The position numbers and the translations under genes are program-made. DNA of 64,000 nucleotides from Actinoalloteichus fjordicus (GTDB taxonomy: Bacteria; Actinomycetota; Actinomycetes; Mycobacteriales; Pseudonocardiaceae), in NCBI RefSeq assembly GCF_001941625.1, contig NZ_CP016076.1, forward strand, positions 2,046,001-2,110,000, read 5' to 3'. The notes beneath the pieces are model-generated. The model had not been told where the DNA came from. It saw only the letters and a program-made list of their open reading frames with translations, and searched no databases. Shown here one piece after another: positions 9,731 through 20,429 of this stretch. Numbering within the stretch: the stretch's first letter is position 1; every line of letters starts with the position of its first letter.

Positions 9731-10762
9731 GTGCGCGAGGCATTCGGAGAACAGTTTCAGATTCCTGACGGCTATCTCAACACCGCTGCGACCGGGGTGC
9801 CGCCGTTGCGGGCAGGCAGACGGGTCGCCAAGGCCGTCGAGGACTGGTACACCGCCGCGCAGCCCAACGCCTCCTTCGACGACGAGGTCGACGCGTCTCG
9901 TGCGGCCTTCGCCGCCCTGACCGGGACCGACCCCGACCGGGTCGCGATCGGCTCTGCCGTGTCGCATCTGATCGGCATGGTCGCCGCCGCGCTTCCCGAC
10001 AACTCGCGGGTGCTGGCGGTGCGCGGCGAGTTCGGCAGCGTGGTCCGCCCGTTCGTCGCCCAGGCCGATCGTGGGATCACCCTCACCGAGGTCGACCTCG
10101 ACGACCTGGCGACGCACGTCCCCGGGCACGACCTGGTGACCGTGGCCGTCACCCAGTCCATCGACGGCCGGACCGTGGACCTGGCGGCGCTGCGGGCCGC
10201 CGCCGAGAGCACGGGGGCGCGTGTCCTGCTCGACGTCAGCCAGGCCGCAGGCTGGCAGCCGCTGTCGCTGGGCTGGGCGGACTGGGTCGTCGGGGTCTCG
10301 CACAAGTGGCTGCTCAGCCCCAACGGAGCGTGTTGGCTGGCGTGCTCGGAACGAGGCCTCATCGAGGCCCGGCCGCATGCGGCGAGCTGGTACGCGGCCG
10401 CCGACCGATGGCAGAGCCTCTACGGGGCCGAGCCGGTGCTGGCCGCCGGGGCGCGCGGGCTGGACACGTCCCCGATCTGGCACGCCCACCTCGGCGCCGT
10501 CGAGTCGTTGAACTGGCTGTCGACCCTGGATCTCGCGGAGGTGCGGGAGCACTGCGTGGGGCTGGCCGATCTACTGCTGGAACGGCTGGGACGGGCGCCT
10601 GCGGACTCCGCCATCGTGGCCATGGATCTGCCGGAAGGCGCAGGCAGGATCGCCGAGGCCGGGGTTGCCGCCTCGGTGCGCGCGGGGCGGGTGCGGCTCT
10701 CGTTCCATCTTTACAACACCGAGGACGATGTTCATCAGGTGGTGCGGGCGCTCGGCCGGTGA
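9731..10762 (+). CDS. Class V aminotransferase-like PLP enzyme
   Basis: The 343-residue protein has the fold of class V aminotransferases, the group with cysteine desulfurases, kynureninases and isopenicillin-N epimerase-like enzymes. It opens with PDGYLNTAATGVPPLR. The PLP-aspartate region is GARVLLDVSQAAGWQPL and the Schiff-base lysine is in VVGVSHKWLLSPNGACW near residue 195. The terminal segment VRAGRVRLSFHLYNTEDDVHQV fits the small domain. The reaction cannot be told from sequence. The GTG at 9731 begins the conserved region. Confidence 0.88.
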   Translation: MREAFGEQFQIPDGYLNTAATGVPPLRAGRRVAKAVEDWYTAAQPNASFDDEVDASRAAFAALTGTDPDRVAIGSAVSHLIGMVAAALPDNSRVLAVRGEFGSVVRPFVAQADRGITLTEVDLDDLATHVPGHDLVTVAVTQSIDGRTVDLAALRAAAESTGARVLLDVSQAAGWQPLSLGWADWVVGVSHKWLLSPNGACWLACSERGLIEARPHAASWYAAADRWQSLYGAEPVLAAGARGLDTSPIWHAHLGAVESLNWLSTLDLAEVREHCVGLADLLLERLGRAPADSAIVAMDLPEGAGRIAEAGVAASVRAGRVRLSFHLYNTEDDVHQVVRALGR

Positions 10763-10812
10763 ATCAGAGGCGTCGTCGCCTGATGAGGTGAAACACATTA
10801 CGGTGTGTCCCC

Positions 10813-12534
10813 ATGGCGACCCCGGATCACGCTTCCGACCCGGCCACACGACAGGCGGGCCCGAGTCACACCGAGATGACCACGCCCATGCCCGCTGTGT
10901 CCGATTCGCCATGGTCCACGCCGGAGAGCGCTCACCAGGACTCCGGCCAGCCCACGTCCGATTACTCGACGCCGAGGCACTCCAGGCACGCCGTCGGGCA
11001 GACCGGCGGGCAGTCGTCGGAGGAGGAACCCGCCACCGCCCAGTACTCGGTGGAGCCGTCGAGCGGCGGTCCGGCCGATCCCGCAGGCGAGGCGGTTCAG
11101 GAGGATCGGAGCACGTCGAGCACACCGGGAACGCCGGTACCTGCGGGCAGCGGTCGCCATGGGTTCACCCCGCCCGCCGGGCTCGACGCCCAGGCCGTCG
11201 ATCCGCAGGCCTCCGCACCGAGGTTCGGACCGCCGACTCCGCCACGTGGCACCCAGCCGACCAACGACTCGGCCACGGTCGCCCAGGAACGGCCCGGTGC
11301 CACGCCGCCGCCCGGCGTGCCGATGTCGGCGACGACGTCGATGCCGCCCGCACCCGGGCACCAGTCCCACCCGCAGTACGCGCCGCAGGGCTCGTCGCCG
11401 CAGCATTCGCAGCAGCCTGCGCCGACGCCCGGCCACGGTTACGAGGCTCAGCCTCGGCCGACCACGCCTGCACCGGGATTCGCGGCCGCGTACGGCGCTG
11501 CGGCAGGCATGCAGCACGGGCCCGGCACGCCCCAGCCGGGCGGGCAGGCCCCCGGAATGCCCATGCAGCCCACGCCGGCAGGCGGCCTGCCCGCGCAGGC
11601 AGCACAGCTTTATGGAACACCGGCCCACGGGATGCCGCAGGGAGCACCGGGCCAGGCGATGCACGCTCCGGGCCTGCCGCCCCAGCAGATGCAGGGCCAG
11701 ACACCCCCGCCGGGAACACCCGCCCAGGGTGTGCCGGGGCAGGCGATGCAGGCGGGGACACCCGGCTTCGGCATGCAGGCGGGCGGCCCGCCTCCGCACG
11801 GGGGACAGGCACCGGGTCAGGCCGGCGGCGCACCGGGCGGTCCCAACCCGCCCCGACCGAACCGGCGGCCGCCCGCCGGTCGTCCCCCGGCGAAGGCCCC
11901 CGACACGAAGAACAAGACCGCCGACTACTTGATGAAGGGCCTGGGCCTGGTCCTGGTCGCGGTCCTCTCCGGCACGATCTACGTGCTGATGCAGCCCCGG
12001 CCGGAGGCTGATGGTCCGGGCCTCGGCTCGGGTGGCTCCGGGGAGCCGAGTACGGCGCCGAGTGAGCAGGCGGAAGAACTGCCTTACACGTTCGCGGAGG
12101 TGCCCGACGCCAAGCGCAGCTTCAGCGGCGTCGACTGTGCGGTGCACTCCTACGGGCAGGTGCAGAACTTCCTTGAGGAGAACCGCTGCGACCGGCTGAC
12201 CCAGGTCCTCTACACGACCGAGCACGAGGGCGCCGACGTCGTGGTCTCGCTGGTGACGGTGACTTTCGAGGAGGAGCAGACCGCCGAAGACCTCAATGAA
12301 CTCACCACCCGGACCGGCACCGGCAACATCAACGACCTCATGACGGAGGGCGTCCTCGCCGACGGCGGCCCCGAGTCGCTGCACCCCGAGGCTGGCTACT
12401 ACTCCGAGCGACGCGGAGACACCTTGATCATCTCCGAATCCGCCTTCTTCGACAAGCGCAGCGACAAGCCGAACCTCGACGAGATCTGCGCCGAGGCGGT
12501 CCGCCAGTACGACGAGGACGCCCCCGCGAACTAG
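10813..12534 (+). CDS. Pro/Gln/Gly-rich single-pass membrane protein
   Basis: The 573-residue product has a long disordered N-terminal region (residues ~1-365) rich in Pro, Gly, Gln, His and Ala with loose repeats such as PGQAMQA and GMPQGAPG. One transmembrane helix around GLGLVLVAVLSGTIYVLM (about 377-394) follows. The C-terminal extracellular domain of about 170 residues carries the best-conserved sequence, including FSGVDCAVHSYGQVQNFLE and ENRCDRLTQVLYTTE with two likely disulfide cysteines. Function is unknown. Its last four bases overlap the end of the convergent DUF4439 gene through a shared CTAG. Confidence 0.8.
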   Translation: MATPDHASDPATRQAGPSHTEMTTPMPAVSDSPWSTPESAHQDSGQPTSDYSTPRHSRHAVGQTGGQSSEEEPATAQYSVEPSSGGPADPAGEAVQEDRSTSSTPGTPVPAGSGRHGFTPPAGLDAQAVDPQASAPRFGPPTPPRGTQPTNDSATVAQERPGATPPPGVPMSATTSMPPAPGHQSHPQYAPQGSSPQHSQQPAPTPGHGYEAQPRPTTPAPGFAAAYGAAAGMQHGPGTPQPGGQAPGMPMQPTPAGGLPAQAAQLYGTPAHGMPQGAPGQAMHAPGLPPQQMQGQTPPPGTPAQGVPGQAMQAGTPGFGMQAGGPPPHGGQAPGQAGGAPGGPNPPRPNRRPPAGRPPAKAPDTKNKTADYLMKGLGLVLVAVLSGTIYVLMQPRPEADGPGLGSGGSGEPSTAPSEQAEELPYTFAEVPDAKRSFSGVDCAVHSYGQVQNFLEENRCDRLTQVLYTTEHEGADVVVSLVTVTFEEEQTAEDLNELTTRTGTGNINDLMTEGVLADGGPESLHPEAGYYSERRGDTLIISESAFFDKRSDKPNLDEICAEAVRQYDEDAPAN

Positions 12535-13079
12535 GCCGAGTCCGGCGAGCCGGGGAAGGTCACCGTCAGCGGGTTCTGCCCCGCCGCCCGTCGCCAGCGG
12601 ACGGCCCGGACCGCCGCGTCGGTCAGCGCCGCCACCGAGGTCGCCCGCACGCCCGGCTGCTCGGCGTGTTCCAGCAGCGCGCGCCAGGCGCCCGCGCAGT
12701 CCGTCTCGGCGTGGATCAGCATCGCCACCGCCGTCGCGTGGTCGGTGACCTGCTCCGGCGACTGGTATGCGGCCTCGGTCGGCACGGGATCGACGCCTTC
12801 GGCGCGCAGGGCGTCCTCCAGGGTGTCGCGGCGGACCGTGTGCGTCCTGGTGCCCTCGGCCAGCGCCTCGGCGACCTCCTCATCACGGAAGGCCGCCGCC
12901 AGGTGGTGTGCCCAGACGGCCGCGTGCTCGGCCGCCAGCGCGGTCTGTACGGCGTCGACGGCGTCGCCGATTGAGCCTCCCAGACCCGGCTCGGCGGAAC
13001 CGGTCGTCTCGGCACCCGAGGTGTCGGGGTCGCCGGAGCTGTCAGCGGTCTCGGTGGAACCGGAACGGCGGTCGATCAT
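12531..13079 (-). CDS. DUF4439 ferritin-like alanine-rich protein
   Basis: The 182-residue protein has an acidic Ser/Thr-rich start followed by a helical, alanine-rich ferritin-like domain of the DUF4439 type. Recognisable segments are [37 protein letters not shown] and [20 protein letters not shown], whose Glu/His pairs resemble a four-helix-bundle metal site. It matches the position and character of Rv2844 in M. tuberculosis, beside rimP. The ATG at 13079 overlaps the stop of the upstream lipoprotein gene (TGATG), so the two are translationally coupled. Function unknown. Confidence 0.8.
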   Translation of the reverse strand: MIDRRSGSTETADSSGDPDTSGAETTGSAEPGLGGSIGDAVDAVQTALAAEHAAVWAHHLAAAFRDEEVAEALAEGTRTHTVRRDTLEDALRAEGVDPVPTEAAYQSPEQVTDHATAVAMLIHAETDCAGAWRALLEHAEQPGVRATSVAALTDAAVRAVRWRRAAGQNPLTVTFPGSPDSA

Positions 13080-13615
13080 CACAGCACCTCTCCCAGGGTC
13101 GTGCACGATGCGCTGATCGAGCCCGCGAGGCCCGCCCGGTGCCCGCTCAGCTCCGGAGCCAGCTCGGCGGCCTGCGCGGCGGCCAGGCTCATCGCCTCCT
13201 GAAGGCCGGTCAGTGCCGCACCCGCGTCCGACGGCGGCTCGACCGGCGGCGGCGCCTCGGAGGCCGAGGGCTCGGGCGGCTCCACCGTCACGGCCCGGTC
13301 GATCTCCCTGCGCAGCGCCTCGGCGTGCGCGGCTCGGTCGGCGGCCACGAGTCCGGCGCTCTCCGCGAGGTCGGGGAAGGCGGCGGCGACGGCCTCGGCG
13401 AGCGCGGCATCGGCCTCGGCGGACTCCAGCAGGGGTTCGAGGACGTCGGGCTCCGGCGGTGGCGGCGGGTCGGTGCACGCGGCCAGCAACGGCAGCGCCA
13501 CCGCACCCAACAGGCCTGCCAGCAGCACGCGACGCCGCGTGATCGGCCGGGCCGAGCGGGGCGATGGCTGGGCCGAAGGAGGCGAGTAGGTCGGCGGAGT
13601 GGTCGGGAAGGTCAC
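13079..13615 (-). CDS. Putative lipoprotein, partner of the DUF4439 protein
   Basis: The 178-residue product has an N-terminal signal with the twin-arginine-like [20 protein letters not shown] and a lipobox LPLLAAC ending near residue 45, so it is probably lipid-anchored outside the membrane. The mature part is helical and Ala/Glu-rich, with a Pro-rich insert, and may itself be a distant ferritin-like helical domain. It corresponds in position to Rv2843 of M. tuberculosis. The GTG at 13615 was chosen for the [12 protein letters not shown] start. It is divergent from rimP and coupled to the downstream gene. Confidence 0.75.
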   Translation of the reverse strand: MTFPTTPPTYSPPSAQPSPRSARPITRRRVLLAGLLGAVALPLLAACTDPPPPPEPDVLEPLLESAEADAALAEAVAAAFPDLAESAGLVAADRAAHAEALRREIDRAVTVEPPEPSASEAPPPVEPPSDAGAALTGLQEAMSLAAAQAAELAPELSGHRAGLAGSISASCTTLGEVL

Positions 13616-13835
13616 GATCGCCCATCCTGCCGGCGCGGCCCGACGGCTCCTCGGCTGCGCCGTCGCAGGATCTCGGGGCCGGGGCCGGGCACCCACGCGA
13701 TACGCTTCCCCACCACGACCGTCGGAGAGCTGGGGCCGGCCGGCGGGCCGCCATGCGCGGCGGCGGGACGGTGCCCAGGCCGCGGCAGTGCAGTCGCAGC
13801 ACGAACAAGCAGCAGTGAACTAGGGAGTCGAGCAG

Positions 13836-14510
13836 GTGCCGAGTGGGCAGGACCGCGGGTCGCAGTCGCGAGGCGAGGCCGCACGCGCGCGGCGGGGCGG
13901 TGGTGCCGAGGCGGCACTGGAACCGCTGATCACCGGCGCGCTCGCCCCTCTCGGCGTCGATCTCGACTCGCTGGACGTCGGGCGAGCGGGCAACCGGCGC
14001 ATCGTCAAGGTCGTGGTGGACGCCGAGGACGGCATCGGCCTGGACGAGGTCGCCTCGGCCAGCCGAGCGGTGTCGGCAGTGCTGGACGCCGCCGACACCG
14101 ACCAGCAGGACGCCGACGGCAGCGGGCAGGCCGGGGCACTCTTCGGCGGGCCCTACACGCTGGAGGTCACCTCGCCGGGCGTCGACCGGCCGCTGACCAG
14201 GCCGAGGCACTGGCGCCGAGCCCGGAAGCGGCTCGTCGCGGTGCGCCTCGCCGAGGGCGGCGAGCTGACCGGTCGCGTCGGCGCCTGCGACGACCAGGGG
14301 GTGACCCTGCTCGTCGACCGGACGCTGCGCCGCCTCGCCTATTCCGAGGTGGAGCGCGCGACGGTGGAGGTGGAGTTCCGCCCGCCCGCCGAGGAGGATC
14401 TGCGGCTGCTCGGCGACGACGAGGCAGGACACGACCGGCAGGCTGCCGGCGTGGAGCAGGACACGCACGCCGAGGGCGTGCGGTCGAATACGGAGGAGAA
14501 GTCGCAGTGA
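13836..14510 (+). CDS. rimP: Ribosome maturation factor RimP
   Basis: It acts in 30S subunit maturation. Of 224 residues, the family core spans about 30-185. The N-terminal domain has [20 protein letters not shown] and [17 protein letters not shown], followed by [20 protein letters not shown] and the C-terminal SH3-like barrel [20 protein letters not shown]. The N- and C-terminal extensions are charged and poorly conserved. It starts with GTG at 13836, 9 nt after GGGAG. Its stop overlaps the nusA start (GTGA), the usual operon arrangement. Confidence 0.95.
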   Translation: MPSGQDRGSQSRGEAARARRGGGAEAALEPLITGALAPLGVDLDSLDVGRAGNRRIVKVVVDAEDGIGLDEVASASRAVSAVLDAADTDQQDADGSGQAGALFGGPYTLEVTSPGVDRPLTRPRHWRRARKRLVAVRLAEGGELTGRVGACDDQGVTLLVDRTLRRLAYSEVERATVEVEFRPPAEEDLRLLGDDEAGHDRQAAGVEQDTHAEGVRSNTEEKSQ

Positions 14511-15556
14511 ACGTCGACATCGCCGCACTTCGGGCGATCGAGCGGGACAAGGACATCCCCTTCGACACGGTTCTCGAGGCCATCGAGAGTGCTCTGCTCA
14601 CCGCATACCGACACACCGAGGGCCATCACCCGCACGCCAGGATCGACATCGATCGCAAGTCGGGCATGGTGCGCGTGCTGGCCTACGACCTCGACGCGGA
14701 GGGCGCGGTCGCCGAGGAGTGGGACGACACGCCGGAGGGCTTCGGCCGGATCGCGGCGACCACCGCGCGACAGGTCATCCTCCAGCGGTTGCGTGACGCG
14801 GAGCACGAGCGCACCTACGGCGAGTTCGCGGCCAAGGAGGGCGAGATCCTGGCAGGCGTCGTGCAGCGCGACGCCAGGGCGAACGCCCGAGGTATGGTGG
14901 TGGTGCAGGTGGGGGAGATCGAGGGTGTGATTCCCCCGGCCGAGCAGGTTCCCACCGAGACCTACACCCACGGCAGCCGGATCAAGTGCTACGTGGTCGG
15001 TGTGGCCCGTGGGGCGAGGGGGACGCAGGTCACCCTCTCCCGGACCCACCCCAACCTGGTGCGGAAGCTGTTCGCGCTGGAGGTCCCCGAGATCGCCGAC
15101 GGCGTCGTGGAGATCCCCGCGGTGGCACGCGAGTCCGGACATCGATCCAAGATCGCCGTTCATTCGACCGTGTCCGGGGTCAACGCCAAGGGCGCGTGCA
15201 TCGGCCCGATGGGTGCCCGAGTGCGTAACGTGATGAGCGAACTGGGTGGCGAGAAGATCGACATCGTCGACTACTCGGACGATCCGGCCTCGTTCGTCGG
15301 CAACGCGCTCTCGCCTGCCAAGGTGGTGTCGGTCCACGTCGTGGACGAGCGGGCCAAGACCGCCAGGGTGACCGTTCCCGATTTCCAGCTCTCGCTGGCG
15401 ATCGGCAAGGAAGGTCAGAACGCCCGGTTGGCGGCCCGGCTCACCGGGTGGCGGATCGACATCCGCAGCGATGCGGAGCCCGCGTCGGCGGCGTCCGACG
15501 CAGTGGGTTCGGCGTCGGATTCGGCAGGTTCTCCGGCAGCCGGTTCGGCTGAGTGA
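14507..15556 (+). CDS. nusA: Transcription termination/antitermination factor NusA
   Basis: It binds RNA polymerase and nascent RNA to control pausing, termination and antitermination. The 349-residue protein has the RNAP-binding N-terminal domain ([18 protein letters not shown]), an S1 domain (~105-175, [20 protein letters not shown]) and two KH domains: one with [20 protein letters not shown], the second with [19 protein letters not shown]. The acidic C-terminal repeats of E. coli NusA are absent, as in other actinobacteria; a Ser/Ala tail replaces them. The GTG at 14507 overlaps the rimP stop and follows GGAGGAG. Confidence 0.97.
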   Translation: MNVDIAALRAIERDKDIPFDTVLEAIESALLTAYRHTEGHHPHARIDIDRKSGMVRVLAYDLDAEGAVAEEWDDTPEGFGRIAATTARQVILQRLRDAEHERTYGEFAAKEGEILAGVVQRDARANARGMVVVQVGEIEGVIPPAEQVPTETYTHGSRIKCYVVGVARGARGTQVTLSRTHPNLVRKLFALEVPEIADGVVEIPAVARESGHRSKIAVHSTVSGVNAKGACIGPMGARVRNVMSELGGEKIDIVDYSDDPASFVGNALSPAKVVSVHVVDERAKTARVTVPDFQLSLAIGKEGQNARLAARLTGWRIDIRSDAEPASAASDAVGSASDSAGSPAAGSAE

Positions 15557-15589
15557 GAGGCACGGGTTAAACTTTCATTGGATCACCTC

Positions 15590-15874
15590 ATGTCAGCGGT
15601 TCCAGAACGCGCTCGCCCGGTTCGGACGTGTGTCGGCTGTCGGTGTCGTGCGGTGGCATCCGAGCTGTTGAGGGTGGTGGCCACGGCTGAGGTCGTGGTT
15701 CCGGACCCCAGGCGAAGACTTTCGGGCAGGGGTGCCTGGTTGCACCTCGACCCGAAGTGCCTTCGGCTCGCCGAGCGACGTCGGGCATTCCCCAGGGCGT
15801 TGCGCGTTCCGGGGCCGCTGGACTTGTCGGCGGTACGGACGTATCTCGACGCTGTCGAAGGTGTTACAGACTGA
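15590..15874 (+). CDS. ylxR: YlxR family RNA-binding protein
   Basis: A 94-residue basic protein with the family signature RPVRTCVGCR near its N-terminus and GRGAWLHLDPKCLRLAERRRAF in the middle. YlxR members bind RNA and, in some bacteria, RNase P RNA; the role here is inferred from family and position between nusA and infB. The ATG at 15590 is preferred, although an in-frame TTG at 15578 is possible. Neither has a strong Shine-Dalgarno sequence. Confidence 0.88.
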   Translation: MSAVPERARPVRTCVGCRCRAVASELLRVVATAEVVVPDPRRRLSGRGAWLHLDPKCLRLAERRRAFPRALRVPGPLDLSAVRTYLDAVEGVTD

Positions 15875-16018
15875 CGTGGAGCCCTTCCACGTCTGCCGCA
15901 AGAGGAAGCAGGTCGACCCGTCATGAAGCAGCCGTGAAGCTGAAGCCATGAACGTGTTTCGACGGTAGGACGAGGTCGTGCGGGACTGCCGCTCGGCCTC
16001 ACCCAGATGAGGAGAGCA

Positions 16019-19000
16019 GTGGCAGGCAAGGCCCGCGTGCACGAGCTCGCAAAAGAGCTCGGCGTCACGAGTAAGGAAGTACTGACCAAGCTCCAGGACC
16101 TCGGCGAGTATGTGAAGTCGGCGTCCTCCACGGTGGAGGCGCCGGTGGCCCGCAGGTTGCGGGACGCATTCCCGAAGGGCGACGGAGGACGGTCTCGTCG
16201 GAGCGGACCCCGCCCCGAGGCATCGGCACGGCCCGGTCCGCCGGCGACGCCGAAGCCCCCGTCGAGCGAGCCGGGCGCCGAGCGCCCCGCCGCTCGCCCC
16301 GGCCCCGGCATGTTCAAGCCCGGCCCCGCCAAGCCCGGCCCGGCTCGTCCTGCGCCGCAGGCCGAGCAGCCGCAGGCACCGGCGGCGCCGACCCCCACTC
16401 CCACACCCCAGCCGGAGCAGCCCGCTGCCTCGGCCGCGCCCGCTGCGCCGAAGGGCCCGTCGACCGACGGCCCGTCGGCAGGCGGACGTCCGCCGATGCC
16501 CGGCCCGCGCAAGCCCGCGCCCAAGCCGGAGCAGACTCCCGCACCGCAGCAGCGTGCGCCGGAGCGTCCGGGCGGCAAGCCCGGCGGCGGCGCCCGGCCC
16601 ACGCCCGGCCAGTCGGTCGTGCCCCCGAGGCCGCAGTCGCCGAAGCCGGGGCCGCGCGCGCCTCGGCCCGGTAACAACCCGTTCGGTGTCGGCGGCGCGT
16701 CGCCGCGTCCGGCCGGGCCCCGCTCCGGCGGCGGTCCCGGTGGCAGCGGCGGCCCCGGCGGCGGCGGCGCACCTCGTCCCGGCGGCGGTCGTCCCGAGCG
16801 GGGCGCACCGCGCTCCGATCGCAGCGGCCCCTCGGGCGGCGCTCGTCCCGCAGGCCCCGGTGGCGGCGGTGGCGGCGGCGGTTCCCGGCCCAACCCGGGC
16901 ATGATGCCGCCCAGGCCCAACCCCGGCATGATGCCGTCCGGCAGGCCCGGCGGCGGTCCCGGTGGTGGCGGCGGCGGTCGTCCCGGCGGCGGTCGCCCCG
17001 GTGGCGGCGGCGGTCGTCCGGGTGGTCCCGGTGGTGGCGGCGGCGGTCGTCCCGGTGGCGGCGGCGGTGGCGGCGGCTACCGAGGTGGCGGCGGCGGTGG
17101 CGGCGGCTACCGTGGCGGTCCCGGTGGCGGCGGCGGTGCCCCCGGCGCGGGCGCTCCGCCCGCAGGCGGCTTCCGAGGCCGTCCCGGCGGCGGCGGCAAC
17201 CGAGGCCGTGGCGGCGCGGCGGGTGCCTTCGGGCGTCCCGGCGGACCGGCTCGGCGTGGTCGCAAGTCGAAGCGGCAGAAGCGCCAGGAGTTCGACAACA
17301 TGCAGGCCCCCTCGGTCGGCGGCGTCCGCCTGCCGAAGGGCAACGGCGAGACGGTTCGTCTTCCCCGTGGCGCCTCGCTGACCGACTTCGCGGAGAAGAT
17401 CAACGCCAACCCGGCCGCGATGGTCCAGGCGATGTTCCACCTCGGCGAGATGGTGACCGCGACGCAGTCGGTCTCCGACGAGGTCCTGGGCCTGCTCGGC
17501 CAGGAGATGAACTACACGATCCAGGTCGTGAGCCCGGAGGAGGAGGACCGCGAGCTCCTCGACACCTTCGACATCACCTACGGCGAGAACGCGGGCGACG
17601 AGGACGACCTCGAGTTCCGTCCGCCGGTGGTGACCGTCATGGGTCACGTCGACCACGGTAAGACGCGACTGCTGGACACGATCCGCAAGACCAACGTCCA
17701 GGAGGGCGAGGCAGGCGGCATCACCCAGCACATCGGGGCCTACCAGGTCGTGACCGAGGTCGGTGAGCACGAGCGTCTGATCACCTTCATCGACACCCCT
17801 GGTCACGAGGCGTTCACCGCCATGCGAGCCCGTGGTGCGAACTCCACGGACATCGCGGTGATCGTGGTCGCGGCCGACGACGGCGTCATGCCGCAGACGG
17901 TGGAGGCCATCAACCACGCGCAGGCCGCGAGCGTGCCGGTCGTGGTGGCGGTCAACAAGATCGACAAGGCGGGCGCCAACCCGCAGCGCATCCGCCAGCA
18001 GCTCACCGACTACGGGCTGATCGCGGAGGAGTACGGCGGCGACACCATGTTCGTCGACATCTCGGCGCGGCAGGGCACCAACATCGACGGGCTGCTGGAA
18101 GCGATCGTGCTGACGGCGGACGCGACGCTGGACCTGCGGGCCAACCCGAACATGGAGGCTCAGGGCGTCGCGATCGAGGCGCACCTGGACCGTGGTCGGG
18201 GTCCGGTGGCGACGGTGCTGGTGCAGCGCGGAACGCTCCGGGTCGGCGACTCGATCGTCGCGGGCGACGCCTACGGGCGCGTCCGGCGGATGGTGGACGA
18301 GTTCAACGAGGACATCATCGAGGCGACTCCGTCGCGTCCGGTGCAGGTCATCGGCTTCACGTCGGTTCCGGGTGCGGGTGACACCTTCCTGGTCGTCGAC
18401 GAGGACCGGGTGGCTCGGCAGATCGCCGACCGCAGGCAGACGCGGATGCGCAACGCGCAGTTCGCCTCGCGTCGCAAGCGGGTCAGCCTGGAGGACCTGG
18501 ACAAGGCCCTCAAGGAGACCAGCCAGCTCAACCTGATCATCAAGGGCGACAACTCGGGTACCGTCGAGGCTCTCGAGGCCGCGCTGTTGAAGATCGACGT
18601 GGGCGACGAGGTCGAGCTTCGGGTCATCGACCGGGGCGTCGGCGGCATCACCAAGGCCAACGTCGACCTCGCGGTCGCCTCCGACGCCATCATCCTGGGC
18701 TTCAACGTCCGGGCGGAGGGCAAGGTCGTCGATCAGGCCACGCACGAGGGCATCGACATCCGGTACTACTCGGTCATCTACCGGGCGATCGAGGAGATCG
18801 AGCAGGCCCTGACGGGAATGCTCAAGCCCGAGTTCGAAGAGGTCGAGCTGGGTCGCGCCGAGGTCCGCGAGGTCTTCAAGTCCTCGAAGATCGGCACGAT
18901 CGCCGGTTGCATGGTGATCGGCGGCGAGGTGCGACGCCGGAGCAAGGCTCGCCTGCTGCGGGACAACCTGGTCGTCGCGGAGAACCTCGGCGTCTCGACG

Positions 19001-19135
19001 CTGCGGCGATTCAAGGACGACGTCACCGAGGTCCGCGAGGGCTTCGAGTGTGGTCTGACCCTCGGCTCGTACTCCGACCTCCGGGTCGGCGACGTGATCG
19101 AGACCTACGAGATGCGCGAGAAGAAGCGCGCCTGA
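16019..19135 (+). CDS. infB: Translation initiation factor IF-2
   Basis: This GTPase brings fMet-tRNA to the 30S P site. Of 1038 residues, the first ~55 form an IF2N helical module ([20 protein letters not shown]). A very long disordered Pro/Gly/Ala-rich linker runs from about 60 to 410, with dense Gly stretches at 280-400. A second IF2N module follows, then the G domain: GHVDHGKT near 541, DTPGHE near 588, NKID near 643. The C-terminal domains hold [20 protein letters not shown]. The GTG at 16019 with AGGAG upstream gives the usual [10 protein letters not shown] start. Confidence 0.97.
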   Translation: MAGKARVHELAKELGVTSKEVLTKLQDLGEYVKSASSTVEAPVARRLRDAFPKGDGGRSRRSGPRPEASARPGPPATPKPPSSEPGAERPAARPGPGMFKPGPAKPGPARPAPQAEQPQAPAAPTPTPTPQPEQPAASAAPAAPKGPSTDGPSAGGRPPMPGPRKPAPKPEQTPAPQQRAPERPGGKPGGGARPTPGQSVVPPRPQSPKPGPRAPRPGNNPFGVGGASPRPAGPRSGGGPGGSGGPGGGGAPRPGGGRPERGAPRSDRSGPSGGARPAGPGGGGGGGGSRPNPGMMPPRPNPGMMPSGRPGGGPGGGGGGRPGGGRPGGGGGRPGGPGGGGGGRPGGGGGGGGYRGGGGGGGGYRGGPGGGGGAPGAGAPPAGGFRGRPGGGGNRGRGGAAGAFGRPGGPARRGRKSKRQKRQEFDNMQAPSVGGVRLPKGNGETVRLPRGASLTDFAEKINANPAAMVQAMFHLGEMVTATQSVSDEVLGLLGQEMNYTIQVVSPEEEDRELLDTFDITYGENAGDEDDLEFRPPVVTVMGHVDHGKTRLLDTIRKTNVQEGEAGGITQHIGAYQVVTEVGEHERLITFIDTPGHEAFTAMRARGANSTDIAVIVVAADDGVMPQTVEAINHAQAASVPVVVAVNKIDKAGANPQRIRQQLTDYGLIAEEYGGDTMFVDISARQGTNIDGLLEAIVLTADATLDLRANPNMEAQGVAIEAHLDRGRGPVATVLVQRGTLRVGDSIVAGDAYGRVRRMVDEFNEDIIEATPSRPVQVIGFTSVPGAGDTFLVVDEDRVARQIADRRQTRMRNAQFASRRKRVSLEDLDKALKETSQLNLIIKGDNSGTVEALEAALLKIDVGDEVELRVIDRGVGGITKANVDLAVASDAIILGFNVRAEGKVVDQATHEGIDIRYYSVIYRAIEEIEQALTGMLKPEFEEVELGRAEVREVFKSSKIGTIAGCMVIGGEVRRRSKARLLRDNLVVAENLGVSTLRRFKDDVTEVREGFECGLTLGSYSDLRVGDVIETYEMREKKRA

Positions 19136-19144
19136 GACGAGTCC

Positions 19145-19180
19145 TCGGTGGGCAGGTCCTGAGCTGGGCCTGCCCGCCGA
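19145..19180 (+). terminator. Hairpin after infB
   Basis: An inverted repeat of about 15 bp: TCGGTGGGCAGGTCC at 19145-19159 pairs with GGGCCTGCCCGCCGA at 19166-19180 with one G-T and one mismatch, around a 6-nt loop. It sits directly after the infB stop and before ylxP, so it may partly terminate the operon. Confidence 0.55.
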
Positions 19181-19237
19181 GTTCGTCCCCGCCCGCCTCG
19201 TCAGGCGGGCGGACCATGACGATCAGCTCACCTGGTG

Positions 19238-19540
19238 ATGCCGGTGTACGTCGGTGCCCTCGAACTCGACCTGTTACTGGGCGATGTTCATTCGTTGAAG
19301 CAGAAGCGGTCGGTGGTCCGGCCGGTCATCGCGGAGCTGCGCAAGCGCTTCGAGGTGTCCGTGGCCGAGAGCGGCCACCTGGACCTGCATCGTCGCTCGT
19401 TGATCGGGGTCGCCGTGGTGGCGCCCGACTCGCAGCACGTCCGCACGGTGCTCGACGCCTGTGAACGGACGGTGGCAGGCCGCCCCGAGATCGAACTGCT
19501 CTCGGCCCGCACACGACTGCTGGGGCCCGAGGACGAGTAG
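19238..19540 (+). CDS. ylxP: DUF503 protein (YlxP-like)
   Basis: A 100-residue protein matching the DUF503/YlxP family with YVGALELDLLLGDVHSLKQK at its start, then VVRPVIAELRKRFEVSVAE and LDLHRRSLIGVAVVAPD. The family folds as a small ferredoxin-like domain, and its place between infB and rbfA is conserved in many bacteria; YlxP has been linked to ribosome assembly. The start may be the ATG at 19238 or the overlapping in-frame GTG at 19235. Confidence 0.9.
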   Translation: MPVYVGALELDLLLGDVHSLKQKRSVVRPVIAELRKRFEVSVAESGHLDLHRRSLIGVAVVAPDSQHVRTVLDACERTVAGRPEIELLSARTRLLGPEDE

Positions 19541-19614
19541 CGAACCACCCTTCGAGGAGGCCGACCGGCCTTCTCGAAGGTCTGTCTGGATTCTAGTGAT
19601 CAAGGAGGAGCGTC

Positions 19615-20187
19615 GTGGCCGATGTGGCCCGCGCCCGCAGGCTTGCCAAGCGGATCGCGCAGATCGTGGCGTCCGCGATGGAACGTGAGGTCAAGGACCC
19701 GAGGTTGGCGAGGGTGACCATCACCGACGCCAAGGTCACGGCGGACCTGCGGGACGCCACCCTGTACTACACCGTGATCGGCGAGAGCGTCGACGCACCA
19801 CCGGACGTGGCCTCGGCCGCTGCGGCGCTGGAGAGCGCCAAGGGCGTGCTGCGCAGCCTGGTCGGGCAGCAGACGGGGATTCGGTTCACGCCGACCCTGA
19901 CCTTCGTCGCGGACACCGTGCCCGAGGCGGCCAAGAGCATGGACGAACTGCTGGCCAGGGCTCGGGAGGCCGACGCGGAGGTGGCCCGGATCGCCTCGGG
20001 CGCGACCTTCGCCGGTGAGGCCGACCCGTACAAGTCCACGGACATGGACGACGAGGAGGAGGACCTCCACGACGCCGAGGAAGACGCTGCCGACGAGAAC
20101 TCCTCGGCAGCCGAGGACGCGGTGGACTCCGAGCGTCCGGCGGACTCGGCGTCGACGCCGCGCGACGCGGCGGACTCCGAGCGCTGA
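19615..20187 (+). CDS. rbfA: 30S ribosome-binding factor RbfA
   Basis: It is a maturation and cold-adaptation factor for the 30S subunit. The KH-like fold covers residues 1-115: [40 protein letters not shown] and [20 protein letters not shown]. The remaining ~65 residues are an acidic Asp/Glu/Ser tail, longer than in E. coli RbfA but usual for actinomycetes. The GTG at 19615 follows an excellent Shine-Dalgarno sequence, AAGGAGGAG at 19602-19610. No nrnA-like gene follows, unlike in Mycobacterium. Confidence 0.95.
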   Translation: MADVARARRLAKRIAQIVASAMEREVKDPRLARVTITDAKVTADLRDATLYYTVIGESVDAPPDVASAAAALESAKGVLRSLVGQQTGIRFTPTLTFVADTVPEAAKSMDELLARAREADAEVARIASGATFAGEADPYKSTDMDDEEEDLHDAEEDAADENSSAAEDAVDSERPADSASTPRDAADSER

Positions 20188-20199
20188 CAGCTGGTCAAC

Positions 20200-20251
20200 C
20201 GGGCCCGACCTCTCCACCGCCGGTTCTTCGCGGTGTGGAGGTGCGGGCCCG
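20200..20251 (+). terminator. Terminator hairpin after rbfA
   Basis: A long imperfect stem-loop. The outer arms CGGGCCCG (20200-20207) and CGGGCCCG (20244-20251) are self-complementary, and inner arms ACCTC/GAGGT and CCACCGC/GCGGTG extend the stem. It starts 13 nt after the rbfA stop and probably ends the translation operon. Confidence 0.7.
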
Positions 20252-20429
20252 TTCTGCTGTGTCGACTCGGCACGGGCGTCGTCGGAGGGGCTGAACGAGA
20301 CGCCGGAGGCGAGCCGCCCCGACCCGCGCGTGCTCGGCAGGCCGCTGCACGACACCCGTGGCCATCGCCGCTGGTGGGCGGCTCGCTTGGCCCTGCGGGG
20401 ACCGGCAAGGCGAACTAGCATCGCACACC

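Noticed and set aside
15593-18745. Antisense open frame of 1050 codons opposite infB
   Set aside because: It arises from the Gly/Pro codon bias of the IF-2 linker; the product is repetitive and infB is unambiguous.
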